This document shows positions 1 through 8,023 of a stretch of 51,486 bases of DNA, in pieces (within the stretch, counting starts at the first letter, position 1; each line of letters starts with the position of its first letter). The translations under genes were made by a program, and so were the position numbers. Origin of the DNA: Promethearchaeota archaeon (GTDB lineage: Archaea; Asgardarchaeota; Lokiarchaeia; Sigynarchaeales; SOKP01); the NCBI GenBank assembly GCA_019894875.1, contig JAGXNR010000013.1, positions 1-51,486 of the forward strand, read 5' to 3'. A model generated the notes under the pieces. It did not search any database, was not told the DNA's origin, and saw nothing but the letters and a program-made list of their open reading frames with translations.

Positions 1-84
1 GTGTTATATAAAGGAAGAACCTTACAAGAATCTTATAAGGGAGCAATTGAGATTGTGAGTAATATTAATGAAATTATAAAATAA
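1..84 (+). CDS. C-terminal end of an unidentified protein (partial)
   Basis: Frame 1 is open from the first base and ends at TAA 82-84, giving 27 residues rich in Lys, Ile and Glu. It looks like the helical C-terminus of a gene that begins left of the window. Nothing in so short a tail identifies a family, and it could be chance open frame. It is followed by about 120 bases without a gene before the convergent minus-strand gene. Confidence 0.35.
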   Translation: MLYKGRTLQESYKGAIEIVSNINEIIK

Positions 85-206
85 TAAAAAATAATCCCGC
101 AATTTTTACAATAATCTTTCCGATTAGGATCCAGACAGTAGATCAACAAATAGTCAGAATAATAGAAACCCTACAATTTTTTTTGGTAATGGTTTTCTTC
201 AACGAT

Positions 207-710
207 TTACAATGGTTCAGAACATTGATCACAAAATTGAGCATCTTCATCGTTTAGAGCCCCACATAGCACACATTTAATCTTTACTATTTGATCATTA
301 TTCATTTCAGAACTTGGGGCTATTCTTTCTGCTCTATTTCCTTTGGAAACTCGTCTTTTTGAACTTTCTTCTATAATCTTTTCATAACGTTCGAAGTCAC
401 TTTTATGTTGCGAATCAGTTGTTTTACTCACTTCATCAAGCATATATCCGGCAATTCTTCCCCTATAAGTTACAAATAGTAAGAAGCTTGAAAAGATTAT
501 CATAGCGATTCCTCCAAACATTAATCCATTCCCCCTTGAAACAGTTTCAAACCATGGCGCATCGAAATCTCCAAACATGCTATCACCTAAATTCTTTGTA
601 ATAATGCCATTGATTAATACAAAAATTCCTCCTATTAGTACTGAAAATCCAATAATTCTTACAATTATTCGTGTTCCTTTATGTATATCTTTTTTCTTTT
701 CACCACTCAT
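207..710 (-). CDS. Two-TM membrane protein with C-terminal zinc ribbon
   Basis: The 167-residue protein has a short basic N-terminus, two hydrophobic segments (about residues 14-38 and 61-88), a charged linker and a C-terminal zinc ribbon with CVLC and CDQC around residues 145-163. The ribbon is of the short archaeal type often found at the tail or head of membrane and signalling proteins. The function is unknown. It is probably an inner-membrane protein with the ribbon in the cytoplasm. The ATG at 708-710 is the only sensible start. It is monocistronic and reads away from the next gene, with a 340-base intergenic region upstream. Confidence 0.75.
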   Translation of the reverse strand: MSGEKKKDIHKGTRIIVRIIGFSVLIGGIFVLINGIITKNLGDSMFGDFDAPWFETVSRGNGLMFGGIAMIIFSSFLLFVTYRGRIAGYMLDEVSKTTDSQHKSDFERYEKIIEESSKRRVSKGNRAERIAPSSEMNNDQIVKIKCVLCGALNDEDAQFCDQCSEPL

Positions 711-1050
711 GGATTTACACTCAAATATTATTATATGATGGCTTAATTAAACCATAAAAAGCTTTAAAGAACTTTTTTTTGGATTAATATTATTATAGAA
801 TTTATTCATTTATATTCTTATACATTTTTGTTGTAAAATGCCTAAAATCGTTGATTAAGCTAATAATGGATATTATTGGCAGTTTAGTTCTCTTACTTCT
901 CTTAATACTCACCTAAAATTCTATTTTTCGTATTTTAGATATGATGACGTTAATAATTTTTATTTAATTTTTAAGTTGGGATTGAATCATAAACATCGAA
1001 ACAACAAATAAATAACAATTTTTTAATACAAGAACGTCTAATATTGAAAT
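711..1050. other. Intergenic region between divergent genes
   Basis: This 340-base AT-rich gap separates two divergently transcribed genes and must hold both promoters. There are T/A-rich stretches such as the one near 768-777 but no clear BRE/TATA pair I would commit to. A box-C-like ATGATGA occurs near 939 without a matching box D. I see no gene here. Confidence 0.5.
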
Positions 1051-1314
1051 ATGTCAAAAATGATACAAAAAGCTTTAGCTAGAGCAAAGGAAGCATTTGA
1101 TTTTGATGGCAATATGATTCCAATATGTCCGTATTGCGAAAAGGACATCAACCCTGCATCATTTTCACGAAAGGGAGGGTCTATGTTTCAAAAAATAGAT
1201 TTCGAATTTGTCTCAAAATATATAGCAGTATCTATGTTTACGAATATATTTTTCTGTCCTCATTGTAGAAAAATACTTGGAATTAGCAGAAGCGTAATAC
1301 CTCCTAGTAACTAA
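1051..1314 (+). CDS. Small zinc-finger protein
   Basis: The protein has 87 residues with two knuckles, CPYC (about residue 26) and CPHC (about 73), separated by a 40-residue insert with a hydrophobic strand. This is a split zinc ribbon. The N-terminal 20 residues are a basic helix. The spacing resembles small archaeal zinc proteins of unknown role. A nucleic-acid or protein-binding adaptor is the best guess but nothing shows it. ATG 1051 starts the frame, with a second Met three codons later. It stands alone between an intergenic region and a convergent GTPase operon. Confidence 0.65.
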   Translation: MSKMIQKALARAKEAFDFDGNMIPICPYCEKDINPASFSRKGGSMFQKIDFEFVSKYIAVSMFTNIFFCPHCRKILGISRSVIPPSN

Positions 1315-1521
1315 AAACAATTTATATGAAGAGCTATTAAGCTGATTTTATGATATTATAAAGAAGATTGAATTTAATTGCTAAAAAAGGTAATAAAATG
1401 GCACTAAATTCATTCCTAAACTAAAATCATTAAGTATATTTAGAGATTAAACTATTGTATTTGAAATTAATAAATAAACAGGACTAAATCATATCTTTTT
1501 CAGGATATTATCTCTGTTTAT

Positions 1522-2031
1522 CTAGACGGCTTTAATAATTTCATTTACTAATAATTGAAACGCAAAGTTAACATTTTCATCTGTTTTAGAAGACACCTTA
1601 AGATAATCTAAAAATCCATATTTCTCTTTAAAGAAAATAGCATCCCTATCCTCAACGACGATTAAGTCAGTTAAATCTAATTTAGCTCCTAGAAATATTA
1701 TTGGTAATTTTGAATTTTTTTCCCTACAAATATCAACCCATTCATCCAAGTGTTCTAAACTAGACTTACTTGTGAGATCAAAAAGTAATAAAGCTCCACT
1801 TGCTCCCGAGGTGTAATTTTTTAATATATGACGAAAATCTTGCTGACCTCCAAAATCCCATAATTGAAGGTCTATTTGTTGATTCTTGGTATTAAATACC
1901 TTCCAATAAAAATCAACTCCTAACGTTGCTTTAGTATTTGTTAAAAATTTTCCCTCAACATACCGATAGAGAAGTGTTGTTTTACCGACTCCAGCATCTC
2001 CGGCTGTGATGATTTTTAAAAGCTTTGACAC
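1522..2031 (-). CDS. Ras/Rab-like small GTPase
   Basis: This is a complete Ras-superfamily G domain of 169 residues. The P-loop GDAGVGKT is at residues 11-18, the switch I threonine is in the TLGVDF strand (36-41), and WDFGGQQ (58-64) is switch II with the catalytic-type Gln. The G4 motif reads AKLD (116-119) rather than N/TKxD, and SSKT is the G5 loop. There is no C-terminal cysteine, so it is not prenylated in the eukaryotic way. GTG at 2031 is chosen because a GGTGA site lies six bases upstream. The gene lies 54 bases downstream of the tandem roadblock gene on the same strand, so the two are probably co-transcribed and the roadblock protein is likely its GAP or scaffold, as in MglA/MglB and Rag/Ragulator systems. 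Confidence 0.93.
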   Translation of the reverse strand: MSKLLKIITAGDAGVGKTTLLYRYVEGKFLTNTKATLGVDFYWKVFNTKNQQIDLQLWDFGGQQDFRHILKNYTSGASGALLLFDLTSKSSLEHLDEWVDICREKNSKLPIIFLGAKLDLTDLIVVEDRDAIFFKEKYGFLDYLKVSSKTDENVNFAFQLLVNEIIKAV

Positions 2032-2037
2032 ATCTTT

Positions 2038-2042
2038 TCACC
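2038..2042 (-). promoter_or_regulatory. Shine-Dalgarno site of the GTPase gene
   Basis: GGTGA lies six bases before GTG 2031 on the minus strand and is complementary to the AUCACCUCC 16S tail. It supports the GTG start over the out-of-frame ATG that overlaps it. Confidence 0.6.
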
Positions 2043-2085
2043 CTATCTTCTAATTCACTCAAGTCTTCAGAAAAATTACCATATG

Positions 2086-2835
2086 TTATACCACCTTCGA
2101 AATGATCCCTTTTATTTTTGCAATATAAGATCCTAATTTTCTCTCATCTGATTCAGGTACTGCGATTGCTAAAACTCTGTTTTCATCTAGATCATGAATT
2201 ATTACAGAGCCGTTCTCACCACCTATTATTGAATATTCCATACCTGCCTTCTGTAACAAGACACCCGATAAATTGTATAGTGCTGCAACCATTGCCGATA
2301 AAATAGGTTCGGGCATAGTTGATTGTATTTTAATAGGTAACCCGTCTTTTGTAATAATTGCTAGTACAAGTGTGTTAGGTATTGCTCTTTTAAGTCCTTT
2401 AAAAATTTCTTCCTTAAGTATATCCGAGGTTTCAATAATTGCTGAAATTTGCAAACCCAAGTTCTGCAGTTTCTTTATATGGAAGTCTAATCCTTCTAAT
2501 TCCGCTAATTCCCTATTAAGGTAAGTGATCATTGTAATGCTTTCAGTTAGAATTGAAAGAATAATCATTTCTTTACCTAATATTAAATTATAAGTAACGG
2601 CCTGGTTTAAACTGTCTTTGAGAATCTTTGATGATAGGTATACAAGACTACTATTCGCAGCTGTTATCTCATTTGTGGTCATTTCAAATGGTTTTTTAAA
2701 CTTACTTGTCACTTTATTTCCTTCAGGAGTCCCAACATTAATACCGATTATAGCGTTAGAATTATCTAGTTCTTTTTCAATTAATTCAATTACATCTGCT
2801 TCTAATTCTTCAACAATTTTATCTTGTTTTTCCAT
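2086..2835 (-). CDS. Tandem roadblock/LC7-domain protein
   Basis: The 249-residue protein contains two successive roadblock/LC7-like alpha-beta domains. The second (about 128-247) is the clearer: a long helix, two beta strands ending in ITKDGLPI, a helix containing MVAALYNLSG, then strands with the GGENGSVIIHDL and RVLAIAVPE pattern, and a final helix. The first (about 15-125) shows the same order more weakly. Roadblock proteins dimerise and serve as GAPs or platforms for Ras-like GTPases (MglB, LAMTOR, dynein light chains). A tandem pair in one chain would form an intramolecular dimer. It is the first gene of an operon with the GTPase at 1522-2031. Its start faces the nucleotidyltransferase gene across 68 bases. 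Confidence 0.85.
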   Translation of the reverse strand: MEKQDKIVEELEADVIELIEKELDNSNAIIGINVGTPEGNKVTSKFKKPFEMTTNEITAANSSLVYLSSKILKDSLNQAVTYNLILGKEMIILSILTESITMITYLNRELAELEGLDFHIKKLQNLGLQISAIIETSDILKEEIFKGLKRAIPNTLVLAIITKDGLPIKIQSTMPEPILSAMVAALYNLSGVLLQKAGMEYSIIGGENGSVIIHDLDENRVLAIAVPESDERKLGSYIAKIKGIISKVV

Positions 2836-2903
2836 GCATGAATATATACTTTTGATAATAAAAAGATAGATCTAATAATCTAATAATAATATATAGAGTA
2901 TAT

Positions 2904-4019
2904 ATGGGATTAAAATCAAATGTTTATACAATTATTCTGGCTGCGGGTTATGCAACAAGATTAAGTCCATTATCAAATAGAATCCCAAAACCTTTAATAG
3001 ATATTAATGGTAAAACTCTTATTTCCAGAATAGTATCGAATTTCAGAGATGCGGGATTTATTAAATTTTGTGTTATTGTAGGGTTTAAAAAAGAATTAAT
3101 TAAAAATGAAATGTCAAGATTTAAAGATCTCGAAATCTTAATAATTAATCAAGATAAACCCACAGGCATGGCAGATGCAATTGCCTTAGCGTTGAATGGC
3201 ATAATTAAAAAGGAAGACACTATTACTAGTTTTTTTATAACCGCTGCTGATATAATTTTTACTAAGGAAGAAATCTTAAAAATGTACCATCTTTACACTC
3301 ATTCAGATATAGTCTTAAGCCTCATGAAATCAAGTGACAATAAAATAGCAAAAGGACATGCAAATGTTAAAATTTCAAAAGATTCTGATTTATCTAAAGA
3401 TCTAGATGATAGAATTGGTCTAAGAATAATTGACATTATTGAAAAACCAAGAGTTCACCAGATTTTAAGTGAATATTATTCGTTACCTCTGTATTTAGTT
3501 AATCATAAAATTTTGGCTTCTATGAATCAACTAGAAGTTTCTGAACGTGGTGAAAAAGAATTTCAAGATGTTATAAGAAAGTCCTTTTCAAGGGGGATGA
3601 TCATAAGAGGGATCCGCATAATTAAGCCGGAAATAACCATTAAGAATATAGGAAACTTTCACTTAACTAACTTAAAGGATATAATAAATATAAATAGAAG
3701 ATTCTTATCGGGTGTAAGTATTAACCAATTAAAAGGCAAATCACCTAATTATACTGAGCCAGTAAAAATAAAATCTGATGTCATAATCGGAAATGAGGTA
3801 TCGATTGGTCCCTTTGTTATTATTGGCAAATATTGCAAAATTGGAGATTTTTGTGAATTATCTAACGTAATCGTATATGATAAAGTTATTATTGGTAAAT
3901 CAAGTAGATTAGATTGGTGTATAGTTGATGAGAATGTTAAATTACCTGAGAATTTTCAAGCAAAAGAATGTTTTATTACAAAAAATAATAAAAAGGAATT
4001 AGAAATCATAAATTTTTAA
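2904..4019 (+). CDS. Sugar-phosphate nucleotidyltransferase with left-handed beta-helix tail
   Basis: The enzyme has 371 residues. The N-terminal 240 or so form a nucleotidyltransferase (GT-A-like Rossmann) domain with the signature LAAGYATRLSP...PKPL near residues 11-30, which binds the NTP phosphates, and a metal-binding Asp in AADII near 111. Residues from about 285 form hexapeptide repeats of a left-handed beta-helix (VIIGNEVSIG, VIIGKYCKIG). This is the architecture of RmlA/GlmU/mannose-1-phosphate guanylyltransferase-like enzymes that make NDP-sugars for glycosylation or lipid head groups. The exact sugar and nucleotide cannot be read from sequence. ATG 2904 directly follows an AT-rich promoter region shared with the divergent roadblock gene. 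Confidence 0.88.
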   Translation: MGLKSNVYTIILAAGYATRLSPLSNRIPKPLIDINGKTLISRIVSNFRDAGFIKFCVIVGFKKELIKNEMSRFKDLEILIINQDKPTGMADAIALALNGIIKKEDTITSFFITAADIIFTKEEILKMYHLYTHSDIVLSLMKSSDNKIAKGHANVKISKDSDLSKDLDDRIGLRIIDIIEKPRVHQILSEYYSLPLYLVNHKILASMNQLEVSERGEKEFQDVIRKSFSRGMIIRGIRIIKPEITIKNIGNFHLTNLKDIININRRFLSGVSINQLKGKSPNYTEPVKIKSDVIIGNEVSIGPFVIIGKYCKIGDFCELSNVIVYDKVIIGKSSRLDWCIVDENVKLPENFQAKECFITKNNKKELEIINF

Positions 4020-4071
4020 ATCTTAATCAATATAGTAAAAATTATAAATAAGAAATATTGTGATTTTGTTA

Positions 4072-4872
4072 ATGGAGCACGAATTAAAAAAGCAGATTGA
4101 AATAAAAGATAACCTTCTTCGCTTAAAGGATGAACAGGTAAAAACTCTTGAAAATTCATTGAATCTGAAGGATGAACAAATAAAAACTCTAGAAAGTTCA
4201 TTGAATATCAAAGATAGAAAAGCTGAAACTTTAGAGAAAACAATCGCGCTTAAAGAAGAAGAAATCAGAAAATTTGAGTCAGTTTCAATAGATAAGAATA
4301 TTGTAAAAGAATATGATGAGAAAATACAGAAGCTCGAGAAAGAAGTAGAGATTTTAAATAGAGAACTTACAAAAGCAGATGAAGAGTTAGAAGGTTTAGA
4401 ATTAGAAAATGAAAAATTAAGAAATACTCAAACCCCTTCTGTGGATCTAAAAATAGTTGATTTTACTAACGCAAACGTCTCCAAATCTGAAGTTCTCGAG
4501 AAAATGCGAGAAATTTTGCCAAATGCTAATGCTAGTGTAACGATTGTAACACCGAAGATTGAAGATTTACAAGAGCTTTATTTGTATGAAGTCAAATCTT
4601 CAGTTAGTATGAGGATTGCTTGCTCAATCAATCCCGGAATTGAAGAACATTCTGAACTTTTAGAAGAATTCGAGAGTTTAGATAATATCACACTAAAGAA
4701 TTACAATTTGGAAGATAAATATGCAATAGTGAGAGATGGGGAAGAATTGTTGTATGGTGTTACTGGGAAGTCTGAAAACAATATCTTAGTAATCCACACT
4801 AAAGATCCACATCATATCAAGCTTTTAAATGCTTTACCACTAGAAGTTTGGGTACGAAGTCGTAAAGTATAA
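4072..4872 (+). CDS. Coiled-coil protein with TrmB/PLD-like C-terminal domain
   Basis: The first about 130 residues form a long coiled coil, starting with three to four 14-residue repeats whose core is LKDEQ-KTLE-SLN. The last about 115 residues form an alpha/beta domain with strands such as ASVTIVTPK, SMRIACSI and NNILVIHT, matching the phospholipase-D-like sensor fold at the C-terminus of TrmB-type regulators, without a visible HKD catalytic motif. It lacks the TrmB winged helix. The larger protein at 42270-44261 shares this C-terminal domain behind a coiled coil. ATG 4072 is preferred over the GTG at 4060. Function unknown; a scaffold or sensor that oligomerises through the coil is likely. 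Confidence 0.75.
   Translation: MEHELKKQIEIKDNLLRLKDEQVKTLENSLNLKDEQIKTLESSLNIKDRKAETLEKTIALKEEEIRKFESVSIDKNIVKEYDEKIQKLEKEVEILNRELTKADEELEGLELENEKLRNTQTPSVDLKIVDFTNANVSKSEVLEKMREILPNANASVTIVTPKIEDLQELYLYEVKSSVSMRIACSINPGIEEHSELLEEFESLDNITLKNYNLEDKYAIVRDGEELLYGVTGKSENNILVIHTKDPHHIKLLNALPLEVWVRSRKV
4123..4248 (+). repeat. Three 42-base tandem repeats encoding 14-residue coiled-coil units
   Basis: Units at 4123-4164 and 4165-4206 are nearly identical at the DNA level, 4207-4248 is diverged, and a fourth weak unit follows. Each encodes two heptads of the coiled coil. The near identity of the first two units suggests recent duplication and possible length variation between strains. Confidence 0.8.
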
Positions 4873-4913
4873 TCGTGCTATTTTCATATTTTAAATTCTT
4901 AATTTATAAATGC

Positions 4914-5633
4914 TTAATAAATTGGGCATTCTTCTTTCTCACATTTATCATTAATATCTGAAAAAACACATTTATCGTAGTTGTAGGCCAATTTAATATT
5001 AAATTTCTCTTTTAAAAAAGAAAGTGTTTCACTAATGGAGAGTTTTACTGATCTCTTACAACAATGTTCTAGATTATCAGCTATTTTTGCTAATGAACGT
5101 GAAGTCATTTCATTTGCTTTGGATCTTGGTTCATTGGTTGAGGGTGTAGCTCCTGTGAATATACTGATTGCAACTCCTGTTCCCATTCCTGAACCACATG
5201 ATCCATAGAATCCACACCATCCTCCGGGAATTTTAGAAGATCTTCTAATTGCTTCTTTAATATCAAAGAAAGATATTTCATCTCCATTAGGTTTAGTAAC
5301 ATTATTATTCCTAAGAGATGTTAAAATAACCGCTGGAGTTAACACATGATGTTCAGGACCATATACCTTAAAGTTGGGGTGTTTCATGATTAGATCAGCT
5401 AATTCAAATGGGTCTTTAATATCGGTTTCTTCACAAATCTTTTCAATAATCTCAATTGGACCTTTTGAATGGCAATTATCGCATATATAATGTCCTTTTT
5501 CACAATAGATATTTGTATTAAACTCTTTTCCACAAAAACTACAAGTAAGATCTTTATAATCCTTGTGGGTTGTGGCATAAACTAAACTTTTACCGCAAAT
5601 CTCGCATTTATCGCTTTTTTCTTTAGACATCAT
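4914..5633 (-). CDS. DUF5714-like cysteine-rich protein
   Basis: The 239-residue protein begins with an N-terminal zinc-binding region of eight or more Cys/His residues (CEIC, CSFC, CEKGHYICDNC, about residues 10-55). The remainder carries the conserved block PGGWCGFYGSCGSGMGTG near residue 140 and a later cluster of cysteines (CC near 190, and three Cys in the last 20 residues). This block is characteristic of the family I recall as DUF5714, found in anaerobic archaea and bacteria, often near methyltransferases or metal enzymes. Its biochemical role is not known. The cysteines suggest a metal or Fe-S cofactor. It starts 12 bases after the PHP phosphatase gene on the same strand, so the two form an operon. 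Confidence 0.7.
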   Translation of the reverse strand: MMSKEKSDKCEICGKSLVYATTHKDYKDLTCSFCGKEFNTNIYCEKGHYICDNCHSKGPIEIIEKICEETDIKDPFELADLIMKHPNFKVYGPEHHVLTPAVILTSLRNNNVTKPNGDEISFFDIKEAIRRSSKIPGGWCGFYGSCGSGMGTGVAISIFTGATPSTNEPRSKANEMTSRSLAKIADNLEHCCKRSVKLSISETLSFLKEKFNIKLAYNYDKCVFSDINDKCEKEECPIY

Positions 5634-5645
5634 TAATCATTTCTT

Positions 5646-6500
5646 TTATAATTCCATGAATGCTTTTTTTCTTTTATTAAAATGAACTAACTGAGTATAC
5701 CCTATCTTTTTTAAAATTTTTACTATTTTTTTAAAATTCCAACCAATCTCTTTAGGCTTGTGAGCGTCAGATCCTAATAAAATCGGAATGTCTAATGAAT
5801 ACATCTCTTTTATAATTTTCTCACTCGGATATTGCTCTTTACATGGTTTTCTTAATCCACTGGTGTTAATCTCAATTGTTAGATCTTTCGCTTTTATCAA
5901 TTCTAAAGTTTTCATAATCTCCTCAAAGACTCGTTCTTTATTTGCAGGAATATCATTGAATTTCTTAGGTAAATCAAAATGCCCCACAATGTCAAAATCA
6001 AACTCTTCTGATTTAACCATCTTCTGTAGCTTTTTGTAATAATTTATATAAACATTCTGAGCCCCGTAGTAGTTAAAATCTTTTCTAAACCGTGAATCGT
6101 CAAAACCCCAAGCTCCTCTACTATCTTTAAAGTTCAAAATATGAATCGATCCTAAAATGTAATCTAATCTATTTTTAACTTTATTTAGGTGATTATTCAA
6201 AGCAAATTCCTGATTTTTAAAATAATCTACCTCAAATCCTATTCGAACATTGATATTAGTTTTGTATTTTTCTTTTAAATTTTCTGCGGTTGATAAATAA
6301 TCTTCAATTTCAGGTATAGTAATTGCATATTCTTGATAAGGAATCCTTTCGATATTTTTGACGAATTCATAGGGAAAATGATCACTAATTCCTATTGTAT
6401 TAATTCTGCGGCGCCCTACAGCCTGTTTTATGTAATCTTCAATTGAGCCAACCGCATGATGACACATTTCATTATGAGTATGCCAATCTTCTAAAGTCAT
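5646..6500 (-). CDS. PHP-domain phosphatase, histidinol-phosphatase (HisJ/HisK) type
   Basis: This is a PHP-superfamily metal-dependent phosphoesterase of 284 residues. The first metal motif is DWHTHNEMCHHA at the N-terminus. Further motifs are ISDHFP, a Glu in GFEVDYF, GSIHIL, GHFDLPKKF, EINTSG and SDAHKPKEIG, the set expected for the trinuclear metal site in a TIM-like barrel. Family members dephosphorylate L-histidinol phosphate, but many act on other small phosphate esters, and no his gene is nearby. ATG 6500 is chosen over an upstream in-frame TTG (6527) because family members begin a few residues before the DxHxH motif. It is co-transcribed with the DUF5714 gene. Confidence 0.85.
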   Translation of the reverse strand: MTLEDWHTHNEMCHHAVGSIEDYIKQAVGRRRINTIGISDHFPYEFVKNIERIPYQEYAITIPEIEDYLSTAENLKEKYKTNINVRIGFEVDYFKNQEFALNNHLNKVKNRLDYILGSIHILNFKDSRGAWGFDDSRFRKDFNYYGAQNVYINYYKKLQKMVKSEEFDFDIVGHFDLPKKFNDIPANKERVFEEIMKTLELIKAKDLTIEINTSGLRKPCKEQYPSEKIIKEMYSLDIPILLGSDAHKPKEIGWNFKKIVKILKKIGYTQLVHFNKRKKAFMEL

Positions 6501-6583
6501 CTTACATATATTCAATAGTTTAAACAAGATAAAATTAATGATTAGGTAATCTATTCAATTACTTGTTTGACAAGAAATAAACC

Positions 6584-7087
6584 ATGATGGAGGAGTACAA
6601 GTTGGTAAAATATCATATGAGAAGGAAAGAAAAGGAAATTACTGACGATAGAGAAATACTTAAAATAATAAAGAATGGAAAATTTACCTCAATTTCTATG
6701 AGTAAGGAAAATGAGCCTTATATAATAACTCTAAGCTATGGATATGACCAAGTTAAAAAGGCATTATATTTCCATTGTGGAGAAGGGCAAAAAATTGATT
6801 TTATTAAATCCAATTCATATGTGTGTGGTACAATTATAGAAGATAATGGTTATGAAGATGGATGTGGTCAAGCATTTCGATCAATAGTATATCGAGGGAA
6901 TATAAGAGTTATCAAAGATATTAAAGAAAAAAAGCATGGATTTGACATCCTAATCGATCATTTAGAGAAAAATCCTGGAGAAACCAGAAAAAAATTGCTA
7001 ATGAGTGAAGATGCATATATAAAACCGATAATTTTAAGATTAGATATAGAAGAGATTTCCTGTAAGGAAGAGAAAGCTGAATCTTAA
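6584..7087 (+). CDS. Pyridoxamine-5'-phosphate-oxidase-like FMN-binding protein (NimA-like)
   Basis: The protein has 167 residues with the split-barrel flavin-binding fold. The MRRKEKEITD opening, the strand FTSISMSKENEPYIITLSYG, YFHCGEGQKIDFI and the later FRSIVYRGNIRVI strand are the pattern of the PPOX class that includes NimA-type nitroimidazole reductases and heme-binding relatives. It probably binds FMN or heme and acts as a small reductase. The substrate is unknown. The likely translation start is ATG 6584, although family members usually begin at the MRRK methionine (6617). It converges on the methyltransferase gene with only two bases between the stops. Confidence 0.85.
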   Translation: MMEEYKLVKYHMRRKEKEITDDREILKIIKNGKFTSISMSKENEPYIITLSYGYDQVKKALYFHCGEGQKIDFIKSNSYVCGTIIEDNGYEDGCGQAFRSIVYRGNIRVIKDIKEKKHGFDILIDHLEKNPGETRKKLLMSEDAYIKPIILRLDIEEISCKEEKAES

Positions 7088-7089
7088 GC

Positions 7090-7875
7090 TTATAATTTTA
7101 TACATTTAAAAACAGTTTGCCAACAGTATTCCCTAAGAAAATCGATTTTATACAAGGGTTTTTCAATTAAATTAAGAAATTTATAAGCAATTTGAAAGAT
7201 ATAAGGTTTATTAATAAATCTACTAAAATACATGGCAAATGGAGATAAGAGAAAGAATTCATAATGTTCTAAATTACCAAATATCTTCCCAGCACTAGTA
7301 ACATCTCTAATAAATAACGGATGTTCATGTATCGTGCGTTCCTTTGGAGCAAAATATTTCCTGTTTAATTCGACTATCGGATTTTTCTTTAAAGGTTCTA
7401 TAAACGCAATAAAACCTTTTTTTTTAAGTAAACGTTTGCATGTATTAAAGAATAAACCCACATCAGGTAGATGGTGAATAATTCTTGATCCAAGTATAAT
7501 ATCAAAAGATTCTTCTTCGAAATCTGGAATTTGGGCATTCATCTCTCTAAATTCTATAGAAAGTCCTAATTCTTTTGATTGTTCTATACAATATTCAATT
7601 AAATCTTTTGAAAGGTCAATTCCTATTACATCTGCCCCCTCTTGCGCAAGGTAAAAAGATAAAGAACCATTACCACATCCTACGTCTAAAATTTGCTTTC
7701 CCTTTATATCCCCTAAAATGTGCATTAATTTTATATTAGCTTTCTTGAAAAATTCTTCTTTTTCTAAGTCAAATTCCGAAGTAGAGGAGGGTTTCTTCTT
7801 ACTATAATATTCTTTTTCATTTTTGAAGATGTTTTCATAGTTGGAGAGTATTTTCTGTCTTTCCTTTAAATCCAT
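7090..7875 (-). CDS. Class I SAM-dependent methyltransferase
   Basis: This Rossmann-fold methyltransferase has 261 residues. Motif I is LDVGCGNGSLS (about residues 60-70), followed by the acidic end of strand 2 (GIDLS) and the motif IV region GSRIIHHL. It resembles UbiE/Coq5- and methyltransf_11-type enzymes. The C-terminal 90 residues are aromatic-rich with a hydrophobic patch (FLLSPFAMYF), which fits a lipid or quinone-like small-molecule substrate, but that is inference. It stands alone and ends two bases from the PPOX gene stop. Confidence 0.85.
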   Translation of the reverse strand: MDLKERQKILSNYENIFKNEKEYYSKKKPSSTSEFDLEKEEFFKKANIKLMHILGDIKGKQILDVGCGNGSLSFYLAQEGADVIGIDLSKDLIEYCIEQSKELGLSIEFREMNAQIPDFEEESFDIILGSRIIHHLPDVGLFFNTCKRLLKKKGFIAFIEPLKKNPIVELNRKYFAPKERTIHEHPLFIRDVTSAGKIFGNLEHYEFFLLSPFAMYFSRFINKPYIFQIAYKFLNLIEKPLYKIDFLREYCWQTVFKCIKL

Positions 7876-8023
7876 GAGAAATTGTCAAATCCTTTATTTG
7901 TTTTATCTTAATCTGATGTAAAAGCTCTATCTATTTTTTTTTACTTTAACTATTATTAGTATATAAAATTATTTTAAACTGAAATATGTATGCAAGTTTT
8001 TATAACTGAATTAAAGAATATCT

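Noticed and set aside
711..1050. Box C/D sRNA near 939 (ATGATGA)
   Set aside because: No box D (CTGA) at a fitting distance and no C'/D' pair; ATGATGA is common in AT-rich DNA.
2118..2869. Plus-strand ORFs inside the roadblock gene
   Set aside because: They are shadows of a protein-like minus-strand frame, with hydrophobic low-information translations.
4123..4248. CRISPR-like array
   Set aside because: The repeats are contiguous 42-base coding units without spacers and encode coiled-coil heptads.
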